Positions 1 to 6,987 are shown, counted from the first letter of the stretch. The stretch is 7,586 nt of DNA from an uncultured Sediminicola sp. (GCA_938039345.1 CALHVB010000157.1:1-7586), one strand, 5' to 3'. Notes: generated by a model from the letters alone, not told the origin. Translations and numbers: made by a program.

Positions 1-41
1 TTATGTTAAAATCATTATTTTTAACACTTAAAATATATATG

Positions 42-482
42 ATGTACGAAACTATACTAACATTACACTCTTATTTAGCTTATATTGTTTTAGCAATATT
101 AATTTTAGCTGTTGTAAACGCTATTTCTGGCCTTGTAGGAAATAAATTATTTACATTAACTAAAGATTTTAGATTAAGTCTTTTTGCGTTAATATTAACG
201 CACATACAATTAACTATTGGTTTAATATTATACTTTGTTTCTCCCAAAGGATTTAATGCGGTACAAGAATTAGGTATGGGAGGTTTAACTCCTTTGGCAA
301 GATTGATAGCAGTAGAACATCCTTTTATAAACATAATAGCGGTGGTGTTAATTACAATAGGTTGGTCTAAACATAAAAAAGTAATGGAAGCTAAAAGAAA
401 ATTTAAGCTTATTTCTATTTTTTATGGTTTAGGTTTACTCTTTTTATTTAGTCGTATGCCTTGGGCACAATGGTTAAATTAA
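42..482 (+). CDS. Small four-helix integral membrane protein ('cytochrome B'-labelled flavobacterial family)
   Basis: This is a 146-residue inner-membrane protein with four hydrophobic segments, at about residues 8-28, 45-66, 94-109 and 122-138. The loops are short and positively charged (KDFR near 41-44, WSKHKK near 108-113). From memory, close relatives in Flavobacteriia begin MYETILTLHSYLAY, run to about 146 residues and are often labelled 'cytochrome B'. That label is not backed by any characterised member I know of. One histidine lies in or beside each of the first three helices (H9, H54, H93), so haem or metal binding is conceivable but unproven. I chose the ATG at 42 because it matches the family start. 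An in-frame ATG lies just before it at 39, and another at 3 would add an unlikely 13-residue extension. No ribosome binding site separates these options. The function is unknown. Confidence 0.8.
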   Translation: MYETILTLHSYLAYIVLAILILAVVNAISGLVGNKLFTLTKDFRLSLFALILTHIQLTIGLILYFVSPKGFNAVQELGMGGLTPLARLIAVEHPFINIIAVVLITIGWSKHKKVMEAKRKFKLISIFYGLGLLFLFSRMPWAQWLN

Positions 483-499
483 TAGAGTATCTATTTTTT
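481..499 (+). terminator. Possible weak intrinsic terminator after the four-helix membrane gene
   Basis: A 6-bp inverted repeat, AATAGA (481-486) and TCTATT (490-495), has a 3-nt loop and is followed by a further run of T (496-499). It overlaps the stop codon of the preceding gene. The stem is almost all A-T, so it would be weak. Position and T-run are what support it. Confidence 0.3.
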
Positions 500-550
500 A
501 TAAAAATTGTATATTTATCTGTAGAGATATTTAAAATTATATTCCCCTTA

Positions 551-577
551 TGTAAATTTTCTTTACAGATGTGTAAA
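551..577 (+). promoter_or_regulatory. Three alternating TGTAAA half-sites upstream of the STAS-like gene
   Basis: TGTAAA occurs at 551-556, its reverse complement TTTACA at 562-567, and TGTAAA again at 572-577. Successive half-sites are 10-11 bases apart, about one helical turn, so they would lie on one face of the DNA. They form two overlapping inverted repeats, with gaps of 5 and 4 bases, and end 16 bases before the ATG at 594. This looks like an operator for a dimeric regulator, but the region is very A+T-rich and chance is not excluded. No regulator can be named. Confidence 0.3.
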
Positions 578-593
578 ATTTAATATTTTGGAT

Positions 594-1001
594 ATGGGGA
601 ATAAATCTAAAATTAATAGAAGTATAGTTAAAAAATATCAATTAGATATTGGAGATTTTATGTTCTATGAAAATTACGTTGTTGCAGAAATAAAAGCAGG
701 AAAAGCTATTGATTATGATAATGCAGCAGAAATGCTAAGGTTAGCAAAAATGCATTTCAATAACGCAACACCTTTTGTTTATGTTTCAAACAGGAAAAAT
801 TCTTATTCTTTTAATCCTACAGCACATTTTAAAACGGCGCAGATGTTTCCAAATCTAAAAGGATTTGCAGCTGTTGTTTATGATATTATTAATGAAGATA
901 TAGCAGTTTTAGAACAAAATTTTCTTAGTAAACCCGTAAAAATTTTCAAGAACCTTAATGATGCAATAAATTGGGTAGAAGAATTAATTGTTATGGATTA
1001 G
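594..1001 (+). CDS. STAS/SpoIIAA-like cytosolic protein of unknown function
   Basis: This is a soluble protein of 135 residues with no signal peptide or membrane segment. The pattern of short strands and helices fits the small alpha/beta STAS (SpoIIAA-like) fold seen in single-domain flavobacterial proteins: a strand FYENYVVAEI near 24-33, a helix near 43-55, a strand FVYVSNR near 61-67, a strand AAVVYD near 92-97 and a C-terminal helix INWVEELI near 125-132. The segment VSNRKNSYSFNP (64-75) is the most distinctive motif and recurs, as far as I recall, in relatives. I see no clear phosphorylatable serine of the anti-sigma-antagonist type in the expected place, so a classic partner-switching role should not be assumed. 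I prefer the ATG at 594. A TTG at 588 is in frame but needs a rarer start and adds only two residues. The 3' end overlaps the convergent nuclease gene by 11 bases. Confidence 0.75.
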   Translation: MGNKSKINRSIVKKYQLDIGDFMFYENYVVAEIKAGKAIDYDNAAEMLRLAKMHFNNATPFVYVSNRKNSYSFNPTAHFKTAQMFPNLKGFAAVVYDIINEDIAVLEQNFLSKPVKIFKNLNDAINWVEELIVMD

Positions 1002-2031
1002 TCTTTTTTATTAAAAAAATATAGGCAGGAAAGTGGTCGCTATATCCATTAGTGTAATTGCCAGATGTATAAGTGCGTAGCGGATATCCTTTGTATTTTC
1101 CTTTCTGTGTTATAAGGTATGGAGGGCTGTAGATATTTGCCTTCCAAAAAGTATAATTAGTATCTTTTGTATGTATTAGGTTATCTGTAAAAAATAACTG
1201 ATCAAATAAATTCCATTTATCTCTGTATGCTAAAGAACCTATGCCTTTTTTATAAAGTTGTTCCATAGGATTAAATAGAGAGCCTTTTTCTAATGATTTT
1301 TTTTCTCCTTGCGTTTTTAGAATTTTTTTAAAGCTTTTATTTATAGGATCATCATTAAAATCTCCCATACTTATAATTTTTGCTAAGGGCTCTATTTTGG
1401 TAATAGAATCTATAATGCGTTTGTTTAGCTTGGCTGCCGCAATTCTGTTAGGTTCACTTCTAGTTTCCCCGCCACTCCTAGAGGGCCAATGATTTATAAT
1501 AAAATAAAAGAGTTCATTATCTAGTAAGCCACCAACGACTAATTGGTCTCTAGTGTAGTCTCTTTTATCATCTTTAAATAATAATAATCTATGGCTTTTA
1601 ATAGAGGTAGGTAAAAAAGCATTTTTTTTATAAAGCAAACCTACGTCTATACCTCTTTCGTCGGGTGAATTATGGTGTATAATACCATAACCTTTGGTAA
1701 TTAATTTTGGAGTATTTATAAGGTCTTCTAGGACTTCTTTGTTTTCAATTTCACACAAACCAATAATATCTGGTGAGCTTTTGCTAGTATCATAACCAAT
1801 ATTCGAAATAGCATTAGAAATATTATATATTTTTTGTTGGTAGCGTTCTTTTGTCCATTTGTATTTGCCTAAAGGGGTGCGGTCATCATCATAAGTAAGA
1901 GAGTCATTATAAATGTCAAATAAATTCTCAACATTGTAAAAAGCAATTGTTCTTATTTTATACACGTTTTTCTTTTGGGAAAATCCAAAAGTGTGAAAAA
2001 GGAGTGTAAATAATATTATTTTAAAAACCAT
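991..2031 (-). CDS. Exported endonuclease/exonuclease/phosphatase (EEP) family enzyme
   Basis: This 346-residue enzyme belongs to the metal-dependent EEP superfamily (DNase I-like fold), whose members hydrolyse phosphodiester or phosphomonoester bonds. Residues 1-18 form a signal peptide (hydrophobic IILFTLLF core, likely cleavage before Q19), so it acts outside the cytoplasm. The catalytic motifs appear in order: NVENLFD (33-39), metal-binding E94 in GLCEIEN (91-97), D129 in RGIDVGLLY, INHWPSR (179-185) with H181, GDFNDDP (223-229) with D224 and N226, and the terminal SDHFP (331-335) with D332 and H333. All expected active-site residues are present and the length is typical, so it should be active. 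The substrate (DNA, RNA or another phosphate ester) cannot be read from sequence. It is divergent from the TonB-receptor/lipoprotein pair, a grouping I recall from other flavobacteria, which suggests joint use of an extracellular nucleic-acid or phosphate-ester substrate. The 3' end overlaps the STAS-like gene. Confidence 0.9.
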   Translation of the reverse strand: MVFKIILFTLLFHTFGFSQKKNVYKIRTIAFYNVENLFDIYNDSLTYDDDRTPLGKYKWTKERYQQKIYNISNAISNIGYDTSKSSPDIIGLCEIENKEVLEDLINTPKLITKGYGIIHHNSPDERGIDVGLLYKKNAFLPTSIKSHRLLLFKDDKRDYTRDQLVVGGLLDNELFYFIINHWPSRSGGETRSEPNRIAAAKLNKRIIDSITKIEPLAKIISMGDFNDDPINKSFKKILKTQGEKKSLEKGSLFNPMEQLYKKGIGSLAYRDKWNLFDQLFFTDNLIHTKDTNYTFWKANIYSPPYLITQKGKYKGYPLRTYTSGNYTNGYSDHFPAYIFLIKKTNP

Positions 2032-2101
2032 TTAAAAGAAATTACCTACTTAAAAAATACATAATTTTTATTTAAAATAAAGAAAATACTATTTATTTAG
2101 C

Positions 2102-2120
2102 TATGTTTACTGTGTAAATA
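2102..2120 (+). promoter_or_regulatory. Candidate promoter/operator of the TonB-receptor operon
   Basis: TATGTTTA (2102-2109) matches seven of eight positions of the Bacteroidota -7 element TAnnTTTG and lies 30 bases before the receptor ATG. An inverted repeat, TTTAC (2106-2110) and GTAAA (2114-2118), overlaps it. No TTG-type -33 element is visible at the usual distance upstream. The whole 108-base spacer to the divergent nuclease gene (2032-2139) is extremely A+T-rich, and I could not identify a convincing promoter for the nuclease in it. Confidence 0.3.
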
Positions 2121-2139
2121 ACATTATATTACTTTTTTA

Positions 2140-4866
2140 ATGCGCTTATTTTTATTCTTTTTTTTGCTGATACAATTATTAAGCGCACAAGAACTACATA
2201 CTATTAAAGGGCTTGTTTTAGACAGTTACAGTAAAAAGAATATTTACAATGTATTAATTACAGTAAGCAACTTAAAATTAGAAACAACTACTAGTAATGA
2301 TGGAAGTTTTGAGTTAAAAATGCCTACGTCGGGAGAGTATGTGCTTATTGTTTCTTTATCGGACTATATTACTAAAAAGATACCGATTACTGTAGAAGAC
2401 AAAGATTTAGATTTAGGGATTCTATATGTGGAAAAAGATATCACTATTGAAAGATCTAACAATTTAATTTCGTTAACAGAAACGGATTTGTCCGATGATG
2501 AAAATAGTGCCATTAGTCTAGGCTTGTTACAAGCTACTAAAGATGTTTTTTTAAATAGAGCAGCTTTTGATTTTGGTCAGGCATTTTTTAGGGTTCGTGG
2601 TTATGGGTCCGAGCAAGGACAAGTATTTATCAATGGACTTTCCATGAATAATTTTTTTGATGGTAGACCTCAATGGAATAACTGGGGCGGATTAAATGAT
2701 GTTACTAGAAATCAGGAATTTTATCATGGACTGCAAGCATCAGAATTTGCATTTGGAGGTATTTTAGGTGCCACAAATATAAACGTACAACCTTCTAAAA
2801 TGCGCGGAGGTTTCCGTTTATCAACATCAGTTGCTAACAGAACTTATGCGGGCAGATTAATGGCAACTTATAATTCTGGAAAGCAAGCGAACGGATTATC
2901 CTATAGCTTATCTAGTTCTAGAAGATGGGCAAAAGAAGGTTATATAAACGGAACTTTATACGATGCATATTCGTTCTTTGGAGCATTAGAATATCAAATT
3001 AATGATAAAAATGCAATAAGTTTTACTTCTATTATAGCATCTAACCGTAGAGGTAGGTCATCTGCAATTAGCGAAGAAGTGTTTCATCTAGTAGGTAGAA
3101 AATACAATCCTTATTGGGGGTTGCAAGACGGGAAAATTAGAAATTCTAGAGAGCGTAAAATAGCAGAGCCTATATTTTTGATAAATCATTTTTATGCATC
3201 AGATAAATTTCAATTAAACACTGGAATTTCATATCAATTTGGAGTAATTACAAGAAGTCGTTTAGGGTATTTTAATGCTTCAAATCCAGACCCGACCTAT
3301 TATAGATATCTGCCAAGTTTTTATATTAATAGTAGTATTGGCGCTAATTTTATAGGAGCCAATTTAGCAAAAGATGCTTTTTTAAATAATCCGCAACTCA
3401 ACTGGAATAATCTATACACTGCTAACAATAATAATGAAGAAAAGGCAGCTTATGTTGTATCTAATGATGTTGCAGAAAATAAAAAATTAACAATAAATAC
3501 CATAGGAAATTTAGAATTAAGCGAACGTTTTAAGATTGATTTTGGGTTTACCTATAAAAATTTGATAGCTGATAATTATGCTGAAATTAAAGATATGTTA
3601 GGCGCTAGCTTTCATGAAGATATAGATGTCTTTTCTAATACAGAAAATGATATTGATGGAGATATTTTAAAGGTTAAAGGAGATAAATTTGGGTATAATT
3701 ATATAATTAATGCGACTGAATTTAATGTTTTTACACAATTAAAAATAGATTATAAAAAGTGGGGTGGATTTGTAGCAGCAAACTATTCTAGTACTAATTA
3801 TCAGAGAGATGGATTGTTTAGAAATGAGCGCTTTTTAGATAATTCCTTTGGTAAGAGCAAGGAACTACGCTTTTCTAATTATAAATTAAAATTAGGACTT
3901 ACCTACCAGATAACAGGCAGACATTGGCTTTCGTTACACAGTGCCACAATAAATACACCGCCAACAATTCAGAATGTATTTATTAATCCAAGAGACAATA
4001 GTGAAGTAGTTCCTAATATTAAAAATGAAAAAATAGCAACAGTAGATTTTAATTATTACATACGCTTACCAAAACTTACAGGCAGAATTACGGGATTTTA
4101 TACCCGTTTTAAAGATGCTACAGATATTAATTTCTTTTTTACAGAATCTGGCGTGGGTTCAGATTTTGTGCAAGAAGTAATTACGGGTATAGAAAAACAA
4201 CATATGGGAACGGAAGTAGGATTAGAGTATCAGGTTTCTTCTTCTGTAAAGTTATCAGCTGTAGCAGCTGTTGGTAAATATACATATGCAAATAACCCTT
4301 GGGTAACTATTAATTTTGATACCGCAGGGATAGAAGAAGATATTTTAGATGCTAAAGGGAATATAGATTTAGGAACAGCAGCAATTAAAGATTATAAGTT
4401 GGCACAAGGACCACAGAAAGCATTTGCTTTTGGAGTAGAGTACAGAGACCCTAAATATTGGTGGCTTAGTGCTACTACAAACTATTTAGCAAATAACTAC
4501 GCTAATATCTCTACAATTACAAGAACGCAAAGCTTTTTTATTAACCCAGAGACGGGAGAAAATTTTCCGAATGCTACTCAAGAGAATGTTGCTAAATTAT
4601 TAGCTCAAAATAGATTAGATAATTTTTATTTACTAAACCTAGTAGGAGGTAAATCATGGATTGTAGATGGTAAGTATATAAGTGTTTTTGCAAGTATTAA
4701 TAATGTTTTCGATACCGTTTTTAGAACAGGTGGTTATGAGCAAAGCAGAAATGGTAATTATGGCGAATTATCACAAGATAATTTAAGCGGTACTCCATCA
4801 TTTGCACCAAAATATTGGTATGGCTATGGAAGAACGTATTTTTTAAATGTAGCTGTTAGTTTTTAA
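2140..4866 (+). CDS. TonB-dependent outer-membrane receptor with N-terminal carboxypeptidase-regulatory-like domain
   Basis: This 908-residue outer-membrane transporter should import a bound substrate into the periplasm using TonB/ExbBD energy. Residues 1-16 are a signal peptide (LFLFFFLLIQLLSA, cleavage before Q17). A carboxypeptidase-D-regulatory-like (CarboxypepD_reg-like) domain follows at about 20-98, with the typical IKGLVLDSYSKKNI and SNDGSFEL segments. The plug is at about 108-220 (FRVRGYGSEQGQVFINGL at 150-167, GGILGATNINV at 206-216), and the beta-barrel runs to the C-terminus, ending in F908 as outer-membrane barrels usually do. The plug block WNNWGGLNDVTRNQEF (179-194) marks a flavobacterial subfamily that I recognise but cannot name. 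It is not a SusC carrying an obvious SusD partner. The lipoprotein gene only 9 bases downstream probably fills the partner role. The ligand is unknown. The EEP nuclease upstream and the lamin-tail lipoprotein downstream suggest nucleic acid or its fragments. Confidence 0.92.
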   Translation: MRLFLFFFLLIQLLSAQELHTIKGLVLDSYSKKNIYNVLITVSNLKLETTTSNDGSFELKMPTSGEYVLIVSLSDYITKKIPITVEDKDLDLGILYVEKDITIERSNNLISLTETDLSDDENSAISLGLLQATKDVFLNRAAFDFGQAFFRVRGYGSEQGQVFINGLSMNNFFDGRPQWNNWGGLNDVTRNQEFYHGLQASEFAFGGILGATNINVQPSKMRGGFRLSTSVANRTYAGRLMATYNSGKQANGLSYSLSSSRRWAKEGYINGTLYDAYSFFGALEYQINDKNAISFTSIIASNRRGRSSAISEEVFHLVGRKYNPYWGLQDGKIRNSRERKIAEPIFLINHFYASDKFQLNTGISYQFGVITRSRLGYFNASNPDPTYYRYLPSFYINSSIGANFIGANLAKDAFLNNPQLNWNNLYTANNNNEEKAAYVVSNDVAENKKLTINTIGNLELSERFKIDFGFTYKNLIADNYAEIKDMLGASFHEDIDVFSNTENDIDGDILKVKGDKFGYNYIINATEFNVFTQLKIDYKKWGGFVAANYSSTNYQRDGLFRNERFLDNSFGKSKELRFSNYKLKLGLTYQITGRHWLSLHSATINTPPTIQNVFINPRDNSEVVPNIKNEKIATVDFNYYIRLPKLTGRITGFYTRFKDATDINFFFTESGVGSDFVQEVITGIEKQHMGTEVGLEYQVSSSVKLSAVAAVGKYTYANNPWVTINFDTAGIEEDILDAKGNIDLGTAAIKDYKLAQGPQKAFAFGVEYRDPKYWWLSATTNYLANNYANISTITRTQSFFINPETGENFPNATQENVAKLLAQNRLDNFYLLNLVGGKSWIVDGKYISVFASINNVFDTVFRTGGYEQSRNGNYGELSQDNLSGTPSFAPKYWYGYGRTYFLNVAVSF

Positions 4867-4875
4867 GAAAAAGTA

Positions 4876-6225
4876 ATGAGAATAATTCTAGTTATAATAT
4901 GTACACTGTTGCTGTTAAGTTGTGTTGATGACTCAAATTTTAGTGTCCCAAAAACTAGTTGTTCAGAAAATTTAGTAGCAAATACTACTATTGCAGAAGT
5001 TAAAAAATTATATGTTGATGAGGTTTTACAAATACAAGAAGATGTAATTATAGAAGGCTATATAATATCATCAGATAGGGCAGGGAATTTTTTTAGTACG
5101 CTTCACATACAAGAAACAAAGGAACAGCCAACAGAAGGTATACAATTAGAAGTAGATCTTAGAGATTCTCATTTATTATACCCAGTAGGAATTAAAGTAT
5201 ACATAAAATTAAAAGGCCTGTATTTAGGTAAAAGCAAGGCTGTTTTTAAAATAGGCGGAGTTTTTAGCTCTTTTGGAAATTTAGTAATTGGTAGGTTGCC
5301 AGCATTAAAAGTATCAGAACATATATTTATATCTTGTAATGAAGCTTCTACTATTGAGCCTAATATGATAACTATTGAGGCATTAGACGATAGTATGCTA
5401 AATACATTAGTGCAATTACAAGATTTGGAGTTTGTAGAAGAAGAATTAGAATTGCCTTTTGCTGTTTTTAAAGAAGCAACAGAGCGTAATTTAATAGACT
5501 GTTTAGAGAATAAAATTACATTGTTAAATAGTGGTTTTTCAGATTTTCAGGATCAAATATTACCCAATGGTAATGGAAGCATAACCGGAGTATTATCAAA
5601 AAAGAATAACGATTATCAATTAATAATTAGAGATTTAAATGATATTGATTTTTCAAAAGAACGTTGCCCAGAACTTATAGAAGAATTTACTTCCACTGCT
5701 ATATTTATATCAGAATTAGCAGACCCAAATAATAATGCTAAAGCTAGGTTTGTAGAATTATATAATTCTGCATTAGAATCTTTATCTTTAAAAGGATGGA
5801 CACTCCGTAGGTATACCAATGCAAATACGGAGGTTAGTTCTACTATAGATTTAACAGGGTATACCATAAATGCAGAAAGTACTTTTGTAATAGCGCCAAA
5901 CGAACTAGAGTTTACAACTGTATATGGTTTTTCTCCAGACTTGGGAGTTGGTACTAACAGCCCAGCAGATTCTAACGGAGATGACACTATAGAATTAGTA
6001 GATCCTTTTGGAACCGTAATAGATATTTTTGGAGTAATAGGAGAAGATGGGTCAGGAACTAATCACGAATTTGAAGATGGTAGGGCAGTAAGAAAAATTG
6101 AGGTTAGCAAAGCAAATGTAATGTATACGTTTAGCGAATGGGATATTTATAATGATACGGGAGCGGCTGGTACTATAAATAGGCCACAAAATGCACCTAG
6201 TAATTACTCGCCAGGGATTAGATGA
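4876..6225 (+). CDS. Surface lipoprotein with DUF5689 and lamin-tail domains
   Basis: This is a 449-residue lipoprotein. The signal peptide ends in a lipobox, LLSC (13-16), with C16 as the lipidated residue. Acidic VDDS follows, resembling the Bacteroidota lipoprotein export signal that sends lipoproteins to the cell surface. A DUF5689 domain covers about 35-264 (start TIAEVKKLYVDE, central EGYIISSDRAGNFFSTLHIQE at 60-80, end LIIRDLNDIDF at 249-259). A lamin-tail domain covers about 275-445 (IFISELADPNNN, RFVELYNS at 291-298, LKGWTLRRY, DDTIELVDPFGTVID at 369-383, final NAPSNYSPG). Lamin-tail domains are often attached to secreted nucleases and other surface proteins in bacteria and may bind substrate or carbohydrate. 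Four cysteines remain after C16 (C29, C154, C209, C264), enough for two disulfides. It is probably co-transcribed with the receptor and acts as its surface partner. No catalytic motif is visible. Confidence 0.88.
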   Translation: MRIILVIICTLLLLSCVDDSNFSVPKTSCSENLVANTTIAEVKKLYVDEVLQIQEDVIIEGYIISSDRAGNFFSTLHIQETKEQPTEGIQLEVDLRDSHLLYPVGIKVYIKLKGLYLGKSKAVFKIGGVFSSFGNLVIGRLPALKVSEHIFISCNEASTIEPNMITIEALDDSMLNTLVQLQDLEFVEEELELPFAVFKEATERNLIDCLENKITLLNSGFSDFQDQILPNGNGSITGVLSKKNNDYQLIIRDLNDIDFSKERCPELIEEFTSTAIFISELADPNNNAKARFVELYNSALESLSLKGWTLRRYTNANTEVSSTIDLTGYTINAESTFVIAPNELEFTTVYGFSPDLGVGTNSPADSNGDDTIELVDPFGTVIDIFGVIGEDGSGTNHEFEDGRAVRKIEVSKANVMYTFSEWDIYNDTGAAGTINRPQNAPSNYSPGIR

Positions 6226-6257
6226 TTTTACTAAAAGTAAACTATGATAGAATAAAA

Positions 6258-6295
6258 AACAGACATTCCTAATATAAACAAAAGGAATGTCTGTT
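6258..6295 (-). terminator. Strong hairpin terminator between convergent operons
   Basis: A perfect 13-bp inverted repeat (6258-6270 and 6283-6295) encloses a 12-nt loop. Read on the minus strand, the stem runs directly into GTTTTTTATT, a good U-tract, so it best serves the DinB-like gene. On the plus strand the stem is followed only by TATATAAAATT, a weaker tail, so termination of the receptor/lipoprotein operon there is likely but less certain. It starts 33 bases after the lipoprotein stop. Confidence 0.8.
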
Positions 6296-6308
6296 ATATA
6301 AAATTTAT

Positions 6309-6348
6309 TCGATAATCGAGATTTAAATACTCCGAGGCTTACCTCGAG
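6309..6348. repeat. Cluster of three short palindromes (possible extragenic repeat element)
   Basis: Three palindromic units lie in 40 bases. TCGAT-A-ATCGA is at 6309-6319 and the 8-bp palindrome ATTTAAAT at 6321-6328. An imperfect hairpin pairs CTCCGAGG (6330-6337) with CCTCGAG (6342-6348) around CTTA with one bulged base. The cluster is more G+C-rich at its right end than the surrounding spacer. It sits directly after the stop of the DinB-like gene and before its terminator, so it would be in that gene's 3' untranslated region. It has the look of a dispersed extragenic palindrome, but no second copy lies in this window. Confidence 0.45.
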
Positions 6349-6353
6349 CTTAC

Positions 6354-6953
6354 TTATTTTACAGGAAAATCAGCACTAGATTTTACTTCTTCAATTTGTG
6401 CAATATGACGCTCCGAGTGGCTAGACATAAATAACATTACCTGCAGTGCATCAATAGTACCAAAAGGAGATTGTGCATAAAGATTTCTTAAATCGGCATC
6501 TGTTTTTTTAAGAGCCTTTATATTACTTTTTCGCTTGGCACAAAAAGCAGCTAAAGTTTCTTTGTAAGACCCATATTTTCCAGAAGGTTCAAAAGCCTTA
6601 GGAGTTTTTACTTTTCCACTACGGTCTCTCATCATTCCCATTAATTTATTATCAGTTAATTTTACTTCTGAACGTTTAGATGGGTCTGCTTTTTCTTTTA
6701 AAGCGCCATCGAACATACCTATAATAGTGTGTTCAGAAATTGTAATATGCTCAACACATTCTGCAACTGACCAAGATTCTGGAGTACTTTTAAAGTTTAA
6801 TTGTGCTTCACTTAATCCTTTAATTGCTTTTTTCAAAGCTTTGCTGCTATTTTTCATTTCCTTTATAGCTGCTTTTTTATCTTCTTTAATTGTTTGCCCT
6901 GTAGCAGTTAAACTAAATAATACAAGTATTAGAGGTAAAATAATTCTTTTCAT
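6354..6953 (-). CDS. Exported DinB-like (DinB/YfiT superfamily) protein
   Basis: This is a 199-residue protein with a signal peptide at 1-19 (KRIILPLILVLFSLTATG, cleavage before Q20), so it works in the periplasm or outside the cell. The mature part is a four-helix-bundle DinB-like domain. It has the characteristic WSVAECVEHI segment (61-70) and the late HSERHIAQIEEV helix (179-190). H69, H179 and H183 form the expected three-histidine metal site. Superfamily members include metal-dependent thiol transferases and hydrolases, and many have no known reaction; despite the name, this fold is unrelated to DNA polymerase IV. The specific substrate is unknown. It is transcribed alone, convergent with the receptor/lipoprotein operon and divergent from katG. 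The start codon fits the signal peptide, and a matching promoter element lies 26 bases upstream. Confidence 0.85.
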   Translation of the reverse strand: MKRIILPLILVLFSLTATGQTIKEDKKAAIKEMKNSSKALKKAIKGLSEAQLNFKSTPESWSVAECVEHITISEHTIIGMFDGALKEKADPSKRSEVKLTDNKLMGMMRDRSGKVKTPKAFEPSGKYGSYKETLAAFCAKRKSNIKALKKTDADLRNLYAQSPFGTIDALQVMLFMSSHSERHIAQIEEVKSSADFPVK

Positions 6954-6979
6954 CTTAATATATTTTTATATAATAATAT

Positions 6980-6987
6980 CAAAGATA
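6980..6987 (-). promoter_or_regulatory. Bacteroidota-type -7 promoter element of the DinB-like gene
   Basis: On the minus strand this reads TATCTTTG, an exact match to the TAnnTTTG consensus, with 26 bases between it and the ATG. No TTG -33 element is seen 17-23 bases further upstream, but that element is commonly weak. Confidence 0.55.

Noticed and set aside
3..41. Start of the membrane protein at the ATG at position 3
   Set aside because: The 13 extra residues are not expected for the family, whose members start at or near MYETILTLHS. The region before the window cannot be examined.
80..334. Minus-strand open frame of 84 residues inside the four-helix membrane gene
   Set aside because: It lies wholly opposite a well-supported gene, and its translation has no recognisable domain. 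It is a shadow frame.
1004..1019. T-run/A-run hairpin after the STAS-like gene as a terminator
   Set aside because: It is made only of A-T pairs and codes for the lysine-rich C-terminus of the EEP enzyme on the other strand, so low-complexity codon use explains it.
5616..5987. Minus-strand open frame of 123 residues inside the lamin-tail lipoprotein gene
   Set aside because: It is opposite a clear lamin-tail domain with no family features of its own. It is a shadow frame.
5968..6003. EF-hand-like loop DSNGDDTIELVD in the lipoprotein
   Set aside because: It resembles a calcium loop, but the glycine position is replaced, and the segment matches the normal DDTIEL strand region of lamin-tail domains. 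Not enough to call a calcium site.
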